A stretch of 64,000 nt of DNA from Acidobacteriota bacterium (lineage in GTDB: Bacteria; Acidobacteriota; Blastocatellia; RBC074), in the NCBI GenBank assembly GCA_019639255.1, contig JAHBSF010000018.1, forward strand, positions 1 to 64,000. The letters run 5' to 3'. The position numbers and the translations under genes were made by a program. The notes below the pieces were generated by a model. It had not been told where the DNA came from. It worked only from the letters and a program-made list of their open reading frames with translations, and ran no database searches. Positions within the stretch are counted from its first letter, which is position 1; each line of letters starts with the position of its first letter. Shown here one piece after another: positions 19,317 through 28,137 of this stretch.

Positions 19317-19898
19317 TCATGAAGTCAGCAATCGCTGGATTTCGTCCGCGTATTCCCGAGCAAGGGCCTGATCCTGCGTTGTACCAAGTAGGGCTGCTGC
19401 CGCGGCCGAGAACAGCCACTGAAGTTCGCGCTCCGTTTGGCTCGTAGGCGCGAGCCGGAGATTCATCTGGACTCGGCTCATATCCACCGGTATGCCGAGC
19501 GTTCGCCGATTGATCGGCGAAAGATGGAAATAAAGCGTTCCGGCGAATCCGGTCGCATCGGTGGCTTCGGTTCGCGGAAGGTCCGGATTGGCCTGCGGTC
19601 CAAGCCTGCGCGTTGCGAAGCGAGCCGGAGCCGGCGGCGCTGCCCCGATGCCGGCCTGTACGGACGCGAGTGTTGCGCGCACACTTTTCGCCGAGAGCGG
19701 CGACCGGCCTTTTCCGGTTATAGCAACATCCCCGGTAATTTCCAGCTTTCCGTCCGTGACTGCAACGGATGCGGGAATAAAAGCCACTTTGTATCTGTTT
19801 ACGCCCAATTCGATGCTGCCGCGAAATTCACGTTCCGCAGCAAGAAAGTGAATCGAGTGGAGCTTACGCACCGCGCCTGTTGTTGCTCTCTGCGTCAT
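19317..19898 (-). CDS. Conserved-looking hypothetical protein behind the GMC oxidoreductase
   Basis: A 193-residue protein with no signal peptide and no domain I recognise. The first half is beta-rich (GSIELGVNRYKVAFIPASVAV, GKLEITGDVAI), the middle Pro/Ala-rich, and a later segment reads FAGTLYFHLSPINRRTLGIP. Its ATG overlaps the stop of the GMC gene as ATGA, which points to translational coupling and a shared role with that dehydrogenase. Confidence 0.6.
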   Translation of the reverse strand: MTQRATTGAVRKLHSIHFLAAEREFRGSIELGVNRYKVAFIPASVAVTDGKLEITGDVAITGKGRSPLSAKSVRATLASVQAGIGAAPPAPARFATRRLGPQANPDLPRTEATDATGFAGTLYFHLSPINRRTLGIPVDMSRVQMNLRLAPTSQTERELQWLFSAAAAALLGTTQDQALAREYADEIQRLLTS

Positions 19899-21598
19899 AA
19901 ATTCCCTCGTTTCATCTCTGCGGACATATACTCGCAGGCGCGCATTGTAAGCGCGAGTATTGTAAGCGTCGGGTTCTGATTGGCAGAATTGACGAACGCG
20001 GCCCCGTCCGTGACGAAAACATTGGGGCAGTCCCAGACCTGATTGTATTTATTGAGTACGGATTTCTTCGGATCGTCTCCCATCCTTGCAGTGCCGAGTT
20101 CGTGGATTATCCTTCCCGGCGCGGTTATCTGACCTCCTGCCGAAATCATTTCCGCACCTGCTGCGCGCAGTATCTCTTCAGTAGCGCCGGCGGCGTCTTT
20201 CGCCATTTCACGTTCGTTGTCCGAATGCTGAATATGGACCTTAAGTACGGGAATGCCCCAGGCATCCACTACACCGCCCGGATCGATTTCGACGAAGTTA
20301 TCAAACCGTGAAAGCATGCTTGCGCGCACGGTTGTGAATACTGGCGTTAGATATCGCCGCCGAACCTGCTGCTTGAACTCGGACCCGAATCCGTCTATGC
20401 CGCGTGCAACGCCGGGAAACATTCGCTGGCCTGAGCTGCATTCAAACCCATAACCCCTAAGGAACTTCGGATGTCGTGTCTTGTCATCCAGATTCTGAAA
20501 CCGGGGAATGAACAGTCCGGCAGCCTTGCCGTCTTCGTTTACCGATTCACGATCTCCAAGCGTGGGGAAAACGCCGAATCCGTTAATACCGCCGAAATGG
20601 TCTACGAGATAATGACCGAGCACGCCCGAAGAATTGCCGAGACCTGTCGGATGCTGCCGCGATCTGGAATTCAACAGCAGGCGCGTGGATTCAAGCGTAG
20701 AAGCCGCGACGATTACTACTTTGCCGAACGCCTCGTATTCGCGGTGCGTCAGGCGATCGACGTAGGCTACGCCCTTGGCCTTCGCCGTGTTCGTATCGAT
20801 GATAATGTGACGAACTACGGAATTGGGCCGAAGCGTCATCTTTCCGGTTGCAGCGGCAACAGGAAGCGTAGAGGAGACGGAGCTGAACATCGCGCCGACA
20901 TCGCATCCGTCGCCGCAGTGACCGCAATAGTGGCACAGTGCGCGTCCGTAGCGCTGATGGTGGGCCTTAACGCCCGTGAGCATTGCCACGCGCGAGGTTA
21001 TGGCCGCGCGGCCGAGCTTTTCCGCACCGCGCCGCAGCAACTGCTCGCCGCAGGTAAGTTTCATCGGCGGCAGAAACTTTCCGTCGGGTTGATACCATAG
21101 GCCGTCGTTGTTCCCGCTCACACCGATGAATTCCTCGGCGCGGTCGTAATAGGGTTCGATTTCTCCGTAGCTGATTGGCCAGTCGACATCGAATCCATCG
21201 TGGCTGGCAGCCTTGAAATCGAGATCGGAAAGACGCCAGGACAGCCGCCCCCAATGCAGCGTTTTGCCTCCGACTATTCTGGCCCGCACCCAAAGAAACG
21301 GTTTCCCGGGATCGGTTGTATATGGGTGTTCCGTGTCCTTGATGTAAAAATGGCGGCTGAAGTCGCCGGCCGTATCCTGCATCCATTGTTCGTTTTGCTT
21401 CCACCCCGGAGGCCCGAAGCCGCGATACATCGCTTCATACGGCCATTTGTGCGATGAAAAATCGCGCTGTGGATTTACCGGGGGCCCGGCTTCCAGTACC
21501 AGTACGGTATGCCCGCGCTCGGTAAGTTCCTTCGCCGCCATTCCGCCGGCGGCTCCGGAGCCGATTATCACTGCGTCATAGACCCTTCTCGCTTGCAA
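19895..21598 (-). CDS. GMC family FAD-dependent oxidoreductase (sugar/alcohol dehydrogenase)
   Basis: A 567-residue flavoprotein. FAD-binding Rossmann motif VIIGSGAAGGMAAKEL at 10-25 with the acidic LEAG strand; RIVGGKTLHWGRLSWRL is the GMC signature 1-like segment; a Cys-rich CHYCGHCGDGC stretch near 222 is usual in gluconate/sorbitol dehydrogenase-type members; the C-terminal catalytic region has HELGTARMGDDP and NPTLTILALTMR. It oxidises a sugar or alcohol and probably passes electrons to the cytochrome encoded divergently. Start is TTG with GGAGG 4 nt upstream; no in-frame ATG fits better. The TAT-type gluconate-dehydrogenase subunit 3-like protein across the gap is the likely partner and exporter. 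Confidence 0.92.
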   Translation of the reverse strand: MQARRVYDAVIIGSGAAGGMAAKELTERGHTVLVLEAGPPVNPQRDFSSHKWPYEAMYRGFGPPGWKQNEQWMQDTAGDFSRHFYIKDTEHPYTTDPGKPFLWVRARIVGGKTLHWGRLSWRLSDLDFKAASHDGFDVDWPISYGEIEPYYDRAEEFIGVSGNNDGLWYQPDGKFLPPMKLTCGEQLLRRGAEKLGRAAITSRVAMLTGVKAHHQRYGRALCHYCGHCGDGCDVGAMFSSVSSTLPVAAATGKMTLRPNSVVRHIIIDTNTAKAKGVAYVDRLTHREYEAFGKVVIVAASTLESTRLLLNSRSRQHPTGLGNSSGVLGHYLVDHFGGINGFGVFPTLGDRESVNEDGKAAGLFIPRFQNLDDKTRHPKFLRGYGFECSSGQRMFPGVARGIDGFGSEFKQQVRRRYLTPVFTTVRASMLSRFDNFVEIDPGGVVDAWGIPVLKVHIQHSDNEREMAKDAAGATEEILRAAGAEMISAGGQITAPGRIIHELGTARMGDDPKKSVLNKYNQVWDCPNVFVTDGAAFVNSANQNPTLTILALTMRACEYMSAEMKRGNL

Positions 21599-21947
21599 GA
21601 TGCCTCCGCTGGATTAGATGGTTGCAGGAAAGTGCCTTGGAAAACACGAACCCTAAAATACCGGTTTTTCAGTCGCCAGTCACGGAAGATTCCCGGTTTT
21701 CGTGAAACCGTCAGGTTCTGAAATCCGTCTCACTCATTGTTGCGCACGCATTGAGGGTTGCCGCACTTGCATCGAATTGGCTGAGGCTATTATGATTCGC
21801 GGCGGCGGGATTGGTACAAAGCGTGAGATAGAGGGAGAGATAACGGAATAAACGAAATGAAACGAAAATTACGGAACGGTTGAATCTTTCCGTCTGTTCC
21901 GTCTTCTTTCGTCTGTTCCGTTATCTCTCTGTTATGTCCGGTACAGA
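21599..21947. other. Divergent control region of the GMC dehydrogenase module
   Basis: About 350 bases. It contains GATAAC palindrome copy 7 next to the plus-strand gene. On the plus strand TTGCAT (21767-21772), 15 bp, TATTAT (21788-21793) is a weak promoter candidate for the cytochrome side; if real, the palindrome is transcribed in that leader. Nothing else is recognisable. Confidence 0.5.
21835..21930. repeat. GATAAC palindrome, copy 7 (orientation A)
   Basis: Arms GAGAGATAACGGAATAAACGAAAT and CGTCTGTTCCGTTATCTCTC. The left flank GGATTGGTACAAAGCGTGAGA is the reverse complement of the flank found to the right of copies 3, 5 and 10, which shows that this flank is not tied to core orientation. 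Confidence 0.9.
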
Positions 21948-22214
21948 ATGGTTGATGATACCCGGCACGAATTGAGAATTGAGATAGTTGGGCGCAATGA
22001 ATTCTGGCGCAAGGCGTTTGGCGTCGAATGGGAGTATCAGTATCCGGATAGGCCGCTGACGCAGGATACGCCAGGGTTTTATCGCGTTCCGAAAGCGTGG
22101 TTGGAGGATCTGGAAAGGGTTGCCGGGCAGTGTTTCTCAAGAGTGTTGCTTGCGCCGAGCGATCCCGGACGAAGACGGATTTTCGGTATGTTTCGCTTGC
22201 GGCCGGGCGAGTAA
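21948..22214 (+). CDS. Small hypothetical protein
   Basis: 88 residues, soluble, rich in Arg, Trp and Phe (RNEFWRKAFGVEWEYQYPDR, RRRIFGMFRLRPGE). No family recognised and no strong ribosome site. It starts 17 nt behind palindrome copy 7 and precedes the cytochrome gene by 48 nt on the same strand, so it may belong to the dehydrogenase module. Confidence 0.45.
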   Translation: MVDDTRHELRIEIVGRNEFWRKAFGVEWEYQYPDRPLTQDTPGFYRVPKAWLEDLERVAGQCFSRVLLAPSDPGRRRIFGMFRLRPGE

Positions 22215-22262
22215 GAGTAAGGAAAGCTGGAAGTCGATTTTAATGGAGAGGGAATAAAGCAT

Positions 22263-22628
22263 ATGGGGCATCGGTTGACAAAAGTGGTTTTTGCAGCGCT
22301 GGCTGTGGCCGCGATCATCGGCAGTTCGTCGGGCATCAACGCCTATCCGCCGTTTCTGCGTCAGGCAAAACAATTGGGCGTGGCGACTCCGGAGGCTGAT
22401 TGCACGTTTTGCCATCTTGAGAAGGAGGGCGGCGAGGGTTGGAACGATCGCGGCAAATTCCTGATTGCCGAGAAAGAAAAACGGCAGGCCGAGAGAATCG
22501 AAATAGCCTGGCTGAAGGAATACAAGCCATCTGATGGCTCCGCCGCGGGTTCAGAGAACTCAAACGGCGAGAAGGGCAAGGAAAGCGAAAAGGATCCGAA
22601 AAAACCGAAGGACCCTCTTCGGCGGTAA
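22263..22628 (+). CDS. Exported monohaem c-type cytochrome-like protein
   Basis: 121 residues. Signal peptide to about residue 27 (VVFAALAVAAIIGSSSGINA), one haem-attachment motif CTFCH at residues 47-51, then a charged Lys/Glu/Gly/Pro-rich tail. It lacks the length of a normal cytochrome c domain and a clear Met ligand, so redox function is inferred from CxxCH and context. GGAGAGGGA precedes the ATG. It is followed by the subunit 3-like gene and faces the GMC gene, as expected for an electron acceptor of that dehydrogenase. Confidence 0.7.
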   Translation: MGHRLTKVVFAALAVAAIIGSSSGINAYPPFLRQAKQLGVATPEADCTFCHLEKEGGEGWNDRGKFLIAEKEKRQAERIEIAWLKEYKPSDGSAAGSENSNGEKGKESEKDPKKPKDPLRR

Positions 22629-22717
22629 CATCTCTTGACATTGCATTCAACCAGGTCATAGAGTCTGAAGAAACATTCCCGGAAATGTTCCGTTTCAGAT
22701 TTGATGGGGGACCAGAC

Positions 22718-23326
22718 ATGTCGGATGAGAAAACCGGACTATCGCGGCGCGAAGCGATAAAAGGACTGGCTGTCGGTATAGGTACGGCCGGCAGTTTGCC
22801 GATTCTTCACCAGAATGTATTGGCCGGGCAGGATCACGCTCGCCATACACAGGCGGGACAGGCGGCAGCAAAAAAGGTTGAGCCGCCGAAATTTTTCAAT
22901 ACCGGGCAGATGGCGCTGATCGCCACGATTTCCGAACTGATCATCCCGACGGACGATCATTCACCGGGTGCGATTGCGGCCGAAGTCCCGGCATTCATCG
23001 ATCTTATGATCAGTGAGTCTCCGGCCGAGACCAAAAAGCTGTGGACCGACGGGCTGGATGCCATGGACCATATGAGCCGCGAAAAATTCCAGGTCGAGTT
23101 CAACAAGGCAACCTCGGCGCAGCAGACAGAAATCCTGACCGCGATCAGCCGCAACGAGCGAACCCCCCAAACGCTCGAAGAACGCTTCTTTCGCGCAATA
23201 AAAAACCTGACCATCGACGGTTATTACACTTCCGAAATCGGCATCCACAAGGAACTCCAGTACAAGGGCAATACCTACCTCAAGGAGTTCAAGGGCTGCA
23301 CCCACCCGGAACATATAAACGGGTGA
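22718..23326 (+). CDS. Gluconate 2-dehydrogenase subunit 3-like protein with Tat signal
   Basis: About 202 residues. The N-terminus has a twin-arginine motif SRREAIKGLAVG, a hydrophobic stretch and a cleavage region near VLAGQ. The mature part has FNTGQMALIATISELIIPTD and AAEVPAFIDLMI, typical of the family, and ends with YYTSEIGIHKELQYKGNTYL. In gluconate and sorbitol dehydrogenases the small subunit carries the Tat signal and takes the folded flavoprotein across the membrane. The GMC protein encoded at 19895-21598 has no signal of its own and is the likely passenger. The ATG at 22718 with GGGGGACC upstream was chosen over 22685. Confidence 0.88.
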   Translation: MSDEKTGLSRREAIKGLAVGIGTAGSLPILHQNVLAGQDHARHTQAGQAAAKKVEPPKFFNTGQMALIATISELIIPTDDHSPGAIAAEVPAFIDLMISESPAETKKLWTDGLDAMDHMSREKFQVEFNKATSAQQTEILTAISRNERTPQTLEERFFRAIKNLTIDGYYTSEIGIHKELQYKGNTYLKEFKGCTHPEHING

Positions 23327-23346
23327 TCGCAACTGCGCCGGTTCGG

Positions 23347-26300
23347 TTACAGTTTGTATCTTCTCAGGATCGCAAAAGTATAGATTTCGGCGGCAAGAGC
23401 CATAACGCCGCGCACGATCATCAGGGGCGCGAGTCCGAACCTCTGAAAGATAAGGCCCGCGATCTGCGGGAAGATCAGGTCAGATGAGTCAACGCCGGTT
23501 TCCAGTATGCTCATCGTGCGGCTGCGGTTTGCAAGATTATAACTCGATACCTTCGCCGCCACTGCGCCCCACGTCGGCTTGAAGGCCGCCTTCCCGATTT
23601 CATCGAGTGCGCGGGCAACACCCAACAGAACGCCGAAAATCGCGCTTGCGCTGTAATATGTAGTCATCCAGAAAATTATCGAAGTTATCAGGTTGATTAC
23701 GGATCTGATCGAAAGCACTTTGCCCGAACCTATACGATCCGCCACCCACCCGAAGAAAGGTCCGAATACCAGAGGAATTACCATCTCCGCCGCGATCTTG
23801 ATCCAGAAAAGCGCTTCTGCCGTTACCGACAACTTTACTGCAAGCAGCAGGAAGAAATTCCCTGCAACCAGATACCCGGGCGCCGTGATTGCAGTTCCCA
23901 ACAGCGCGAATGCCCAGATATTCGGCGCCTTTATTTCAGCGGAACCGGCTCGCACATCGATCCTGCTTGCAGCATCAGCTTTCTTCTTCTTCGATTTGTC
24001 CTTCTTCTTTTCCTTGATGAATACGGCAACGAGCACTATGGAGCCCGCAGAAAGAATCGTTGAAAGCAGCAGCACTATGACGATAACGCGTTGCAGCGCC
24101 GAACGATCCACGATTTCCGGGAGCTTGTCGAGCGGTATTTCGCCGTAGCGCATCGGGCGCTCCTCGACGCGCAGAAGCCTGCGATTTGTATTTGCCGGAT
24201 CGATGACGGATTCAGGCGCCGCCGCTCCGAGAACTTCAACGATTTCTCGCCCCGGTTTTGCCGAGTCTTCGATCACAGCTACGCGAACGTTTGCGGTCTG
24301 CGCCGCCAGATAAATCGCAAGCAGCATCGGAATCAGCCACAGCGCAACCGATTCGCCTATGCTGCCCGAAGTGGATTTTGTTGTCGTATACCACGAATAC
24401 GCCTTTGCAATATGGCCTTCGTCCGTATTGTCGGCGATCATCGCCGATGCCGACGGGCCTTTTGCGGAATCGGCGATGCCCCGGATTGCGCTTGCTATAA
24501 ACAGAATGGGCAGGGTCGCGAAAGCGTATATCAGGCTGACTATCGTGCGGATGACGAGTGACAGGATAAATATGCGCTTCTTTCCATACCGATCCGCCAG
24601 AGTCCCGAAAACCGGCCGCAACAGCAGCGGCACTACGTCCTGTATGAGTCCAAGCGCGAGTACTGCACGAATATCCAACCCGAACACAAGCAGCGCATAA
24701 AGTGGTACTACGGTCTTGACCAGCCCTCCCGACACCCGCGACAGGAACGCTTCCGCCATTAACGCAACGACAACAGCATTGAACGTGCCGCGGCCTTTGT
24801 CCTCGACTTGCGCCACTACCGAGGGAAGTGCGGTTTCACCCGTAGGCGTCGGCGCAGGTGCTTGCGGAACCACTACGGGTCTGATCGGCAGAATGCCGGT
24901 AGCACGCTGGATTACGTTGCCCAGAATTCCGCCTTTGACTCCGGTTACGGCTTCGAATTCTGCGGCAAGATGCAGCGCGGTTGGCGGTCGGCGCGAAGGG
25001 GCTTTAGCAAGGGCGCGGCTAACAACTGCATTTACGCTTTCGTCCAGATCGGGTCTCCCGGTTTCGGCCAGATCCGGGATCGAGGCATTGATGTGCTGGT
25101 CGGCGATGTCGTAGCGAGTCGCCGCGTCGAAGGGCGGAATACCCGTGAGCATTTCAAAAAGTATGACGCCGAGGGAGTAGACATCTGCGCGGGAATCCAG
25201 TTGCAACCCCTGCCATTGTTCGGGCGACATATAGCGTGCATCCCCGAATTCGCTTGCAGCGTCGGCCATTGTTACCCCGCCGCTGACGCTGCGGTCGAGT
25301 TTTGCAAGGCCCGAGTTGCTGACCTTTACTATTTCCTGACCATCGGGGGTTTGTTCGAGATGTATGGATTCAGGGCGCAAATCGCGCAGCACTATGCCCG
25401 ACAAATGAGCCGCATGTACCGCACCGCATATCTGGTTGAAAATGCTTGCAACGCGCGGCAGCGTCAGGCCCCGCTCCCTGCGTATCAGGTCGCGAAGTGT
25501 TCTGCCGGAGAGCAGTTCTTCGACAATGTATACAGTTCCGTCGGTAGAGACTATGAAATCATAGATCTGAACAGCGTTGGGGTGGCGGATTCGCGCGGCA
25601 ACGAGCGCCTGACGTCGAAAGCGTTCCAGCGCCTCGGCATTGTCTACAAGCGCGGGATTGAGCACCCGCACCGCGACCGTATCCCCGAGTGCGATTCGGC
25701 GCGCGCGATAGAGAGCACCGAGGCTGTCCTGACCGAGCAGTGATTGGAGTTCGTACCGACCGTCCAGCACCCTTCGTTCGCTCGAATCCGACTTTAAGGC
25801 TTCGTGTTGCGGTTGCTTAGGAGTCAGTAGCGACTGCACGGGCGGCGACTGCGGAGGACGCTGCGTCGGCAACGGCACTGCTGGACGCGAAGGCGGTGTT
25901 TGCGCGCCGGGTTGAGGTGCGGGTGCGGGCGGTGTGTACGGGGGATTGTATTGTTGTGGCGTTTGTGATTGACGAGATTCGCTTTGACGCAGTGTAAACG
26001 TCATGCGCGTCCGCCCGATCAGTACCGAGTCTCCGTTTCGCAACGTATACGCGGACGAACCCAACTTTTTGTTGTTAAGGGTTACGCCGTTGGTACTGTG
26101 ATTGTCGAGTATTACGAATTCGCCGTCGTGGTATTCGATTCTAGCGTGATGACGGCTGACAGTAGTGTCGTCGAGGATGATGCGATTATCGGCGGCTGCG
26201 CCGATCGTCATCACGTTTTCATCAAGAGGGAAGTCGCGATGCTGGCCGTTTGCGAATTGAACGCCAAGTACGGCTGTCGGGCTCTGTTTGGGTGTAGCGC

Positions 26301-26445
26301 GGCCGGGTTGCCCTTGCTGAGGCTGAATCTGTGCGGGCGTCGGCGCAGCCACGAGACGCGCCCCGTCCCGGCGGCAGAAGTGTTCACGATCGGTATATTC
26401 GGCATTGCAGGCGGGGCAGAGTTTCAATCGGCGCTCCGAATCCAA
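23347..26445 (-). CDS. Zinc ribbon - FHA - pseudokinase - MFS transporter fusion
   Basis: A 1032-residue multidomain protein. Order: zinc ribbon (Cys 10, 13 and 24, CPAC motif); FHA domain about 58-152 with SRHHARIEY and NHSTNGV, the phosphothreonine-binding loops; Pro/Gln linker 155-215; Hanks-type kinase fold 228-500; linker; 12-TM MFS transporter about 553-1032. The kinase appears dead: Arg260 replaces the ATP-anchoring Lys (VAVRVL), Gln279 the helix-C Glu, LRDLRPES (353-360) replaces HRDLKPEN, and Asn377-Ser-Gly replaces DFG. The SPE and DVYSLGVILFEMLTG segments show the fold is kept. Start is TTG at 26445, directly before the ribbon; no ATG is available. It follows the phytase gene on the same strand across palindrome copy 8. 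Confidence 0.9.
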   Translation of the reverse strand: MDSERRLKLCPACNAEYTDREHFCRRDGARLVAAPTPAQIQPQQGQPGRATPKQSPTAVLGVQFANGQHRDFPLDENVMTIGAAADNRIILDDTTVSRHHARIEYHDGEFVILDNHSTNGVTLNNKKLGSSAYTLRNGDSVLIGRTRMTFTLRQSESRQSQTPQQYNPPYTPPAPAPQPGAQTPPSRPAVPLPTQRPPQSPPVQSLLTPKQPQHEALKSDSSERRVLDGRYELQSLLGQDSLGALYRARRIALGDTVAVRVLNPALVDNAEALERFRRQALVAARIRHPNAVQIYDFIVSTDGTVYIVEELLSGRTLRDLIRRERGLTLPRVASIFNQICGAVHAAHLSGIVLRDLRPESIHLEQTPDGQEIVKVSNSGLAKLDRSVSGGVTMADAASEFGDARYMSPEQWQGLQLDSRADVYSLGVILFEMLTGIPPFDAATRYDIADQHINASIPDLAETGRPDLDESVNAVVSRALAKAPSRRPPTALHLAAEFEAVTGVKGGILGNVIQRATGILPIRPVVVPQAPAPTPTGETALPSVVAQVEDKGRGTFNAVVVALMAEAFLSRVSGGLVKTVVPLYALLVFGLDIRAVLALGLIQDVVPLLLRPVFGTLADRYGKKRIFILSLVIRTIVSLIYAFATLPILFIASAIRGIADSAKGPSASAMIADNTDEGHIAKAYSWYTTTKSTSGSIGESVALWLIPMLLAIYLAAQTANVRVAVIEDSAKPGREIVEVLGAAAPESVIDPANTNRRLLRVEERPMRYGEIPLDKLPEIVDRSALQRVIVIVLLLSTILSAGSIVLVAVFIKEKKKDKSKKKKADAASRIDVRAGSAEIKAPNIWAFALLGTAITAPGYLVAGNFFLLLAVKLSVTAEALFWIKIAAEMVIPLVFGPFFGWVADRIGSGKVLSIRSVINLITSIIFWMTTYYSASAIFGVLLGVARALDEIGKAAFKPTWGAVAAKVSSYNLANRSRTMSILETGVDSSDLIFPQIAGLIFQRFGLAPLMIVRGVMALAAEIYTFAILRRYKL

Positions 26446-26474
26446 TCCAGTTCACAGCATGTCGGGATATGGAA

Positions 26475-26570
26475 GAGAGATAACGGAACAAACGAAATGA
26501 AACGAAACAAACGGAAAAGATGAGTATTTCCGTCTGTTTCGCCTTTGTTCGTCCGTTCCGTTATCTCTCT
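26475..26570. repeat. GATAAC palindrome, copy 8 (orientation A)
   Basis: Arms GAGAGATAACGGAACAAACG and CGTCCGTTCCGTTATCTCTC. The right flank GCTTTGTACCAGAATTGCGG belongs to the shared outer-flank sequence and encodes the last residues and stop of the phytase. Tandem gap between phytase and fusion-kinase genes. Confidence 0.9.
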
Positions 26571-26576
26571 TGCAGT

Positions 26577-27953
26577 CTAATGCTTTGTACCAGAATTGCG
26601 GGTCGATTGCACGGGCTTGTCGATGATTCTTTCCAGCGGCACAAGCTTGAAGTTCTGGTTGCCTTTATCGTTGAAACCGTCCTGAGCGACGAATACGCCG
26701 TGCGGAAAAGCGGGTCCAAGATTTGCCGCAACCGCATCAATACCGTCAGTTTCCTCGGTCCCGTCCACGTCGCTGCCCGGTGCGACTCGGAAGGTTTTGA
26801 CGTGTTCGTGGTTGCCCTCACGCCTGTAAACCACGAAGGAATGATTGCCCTGGCTGGAGACAATCAGATATCCGGATCCATTTTCGCCGTAAACTATCGT
26901 CATCCCCTCGACATCAGCCACAAGGTGACCGCCTGAACCGGTTTTGTCTACCTGGGTCCGTGCATCGCCCGCATCTGGTTCGGCGCCGAATTTCCAGATT
27001 CCAACAGCTTCTTCACCTACATAAAAATGTCCAAGTTCGTCATCCGCCACGCACCCTTCGACGACGCTGCCGAGCTTGAGGCTGCGCACCTTCTTTGCAT
27101 CAACCTTGCCGCTGCCGTTATCCATCAGTTCCCATTGTTCAACAGCGCCCGATTTGGCCGTTACGAAGTAATAGTGCTTGCCCGTTTTTTTACTGTTATA
27201 AAGGCACGCTCCGTATACCTCTCCTGTTGTTATCTTACGCGCAGCCACATCTTCGAGCATTCTGGTTTTCGGATTCACTTTGTAGAGGGCAATCGAATTG
27301 TCGGTGCGATTCCCGCCGGCAACGATTGCAACCGGTTCTCCACCCAATAGAAATGCAGGGCGCAGATCAACGTTATTAATTCTGCCGATTTTGAGGTATT
27401 GCAGTTGTTTGCCCGCGAGATCGTAAACGCCTATGCCGCCCTGCTTGTCGCTGCCGATGATGGTGCTTTGAGCCGGATCGGATGGATTGACCCAAATTGC
27501 CGGATCATCCGCTGCATCGTTTGCACTTGGAACCGGGTCGGTTTCCACCGTTGCGTGTATATTTTCTATGGGGCTGCCGTTCGGATCCACTGCAAGCGCC
27601 GTGAGGGTTACAGTTGGCGCCGAGTTCTTGCTGCTTGAAGGTTTGGATGGTTTACTCTCTTTTTTCTTGCTGGATTCCTTCTGCTCCGGTTTCTCGGTTG
27701 ATTCAGCTTTTGCCGACTCGCGATCGCTGTCGGTATCGTCGTCGTTATCATCATCGCTTGACGACTTTTTCTTGTCTTTTGTCTTTTCTTTCTCCTTGTT
27801 CTTTTTGTCCTTCTTGTCGGAAACTTCAAACTGCATAGGTGATGCCAGGATTGACTCCGGCGCCATTGAAACAACCGCAAAAAGTACGAGCGCGAGGATG
27901 GAAGCAATAACGGATAAGTATTTGCCTTGAATGGAGTTCAAGCCAACCTTCAT
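26577..27953 (-). CDS. Secreted beta-propeller phytase (3-phytase-like)
   Basis: 458 residues. Family enzymes hydrolyse phytate (inositol hexakisphosphate) with calcium, outside the cytoplasm. Signal peptide about 1-38; a 70-residue Lys/Asp/Ser/Glu-rich low-complexity segment (45-115); then the six-bladed propeller, with [63 protein letters not shown] and [11 protein letters not shown], all characteristic BPP segments. The final residues NSGTKH and the stop lie in the flank of palindrome copy 8, so the C-terminus may have been reshaped by the insertion. AGGAAAGGAAC supports the start. It follows an ATP-grasp and an MFS gene on the same strand, which suggests one phosphate-ester pathway. Confidence 0.88.
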   Translation of the reverse strand: MKVGLNSIQGKYLSVIASILALVLFAVVSMAPESILASPMQFEVSDKKDKKNKEKEKTKDKKKSSSDDDNDDDTDSDRESAKAESTEKPEQKESSKKKESKPSKPSSSKNSAPTVTLTALAVDPNGSPIENIHATVETDPVPSANDAADDPAIWVNPSDPAQSTIIGSDKQGGIGVYDLAGKQLQYLKIGRINNVDLRPAFLLGGEPVAIVAGGNRTDNSIALYKVNPKTRMLEDVAARKITTGEVYGACLYNSKKTGKHYYFVTAKSGAVEQWELMDNGSGKVDAKKVRSLKLGSVVEGCVADDELGHFYVGEEAVGIWKFGAEPDAGDARTQVDKTGSGGHLVADVEGMTIVYGENGSGYLIVSSQGNHSFVVYRREGNHEHVKTFRVAPGSDVDGTEETDGIDAVAANLGPAFPHGVFVAQDGFNDKGNQNFKLVPLERIIDKPVQSTRNSGTKH

Positions 27954-28137
27954 AACAGGGTTCCTTTCCTTTTCAATCTATTCGGAGTCGGTTGAGCTGC
28001 GGTCCCGCGCATCTGCGGCGGGAGTAAGGGTGTTTTGCTCAACTGCTCAAATTCAGAGCTTCGATGTCGATTGAAGCATTTTGTGTTGCCAGCAGAAGTC
28101 AGCAGAGTGAAATTTTTCCAGCAAGCCGGGATTTTCA

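Noticed and set aside
23347-26445. Active Ser/Thr kinase call for the fusion protein
   Set aside because: The invariant Lys, helix-C Glu, catalytic-loop His and Asn and the DFG Asp are all replaced, so pseudokinase is the better name.
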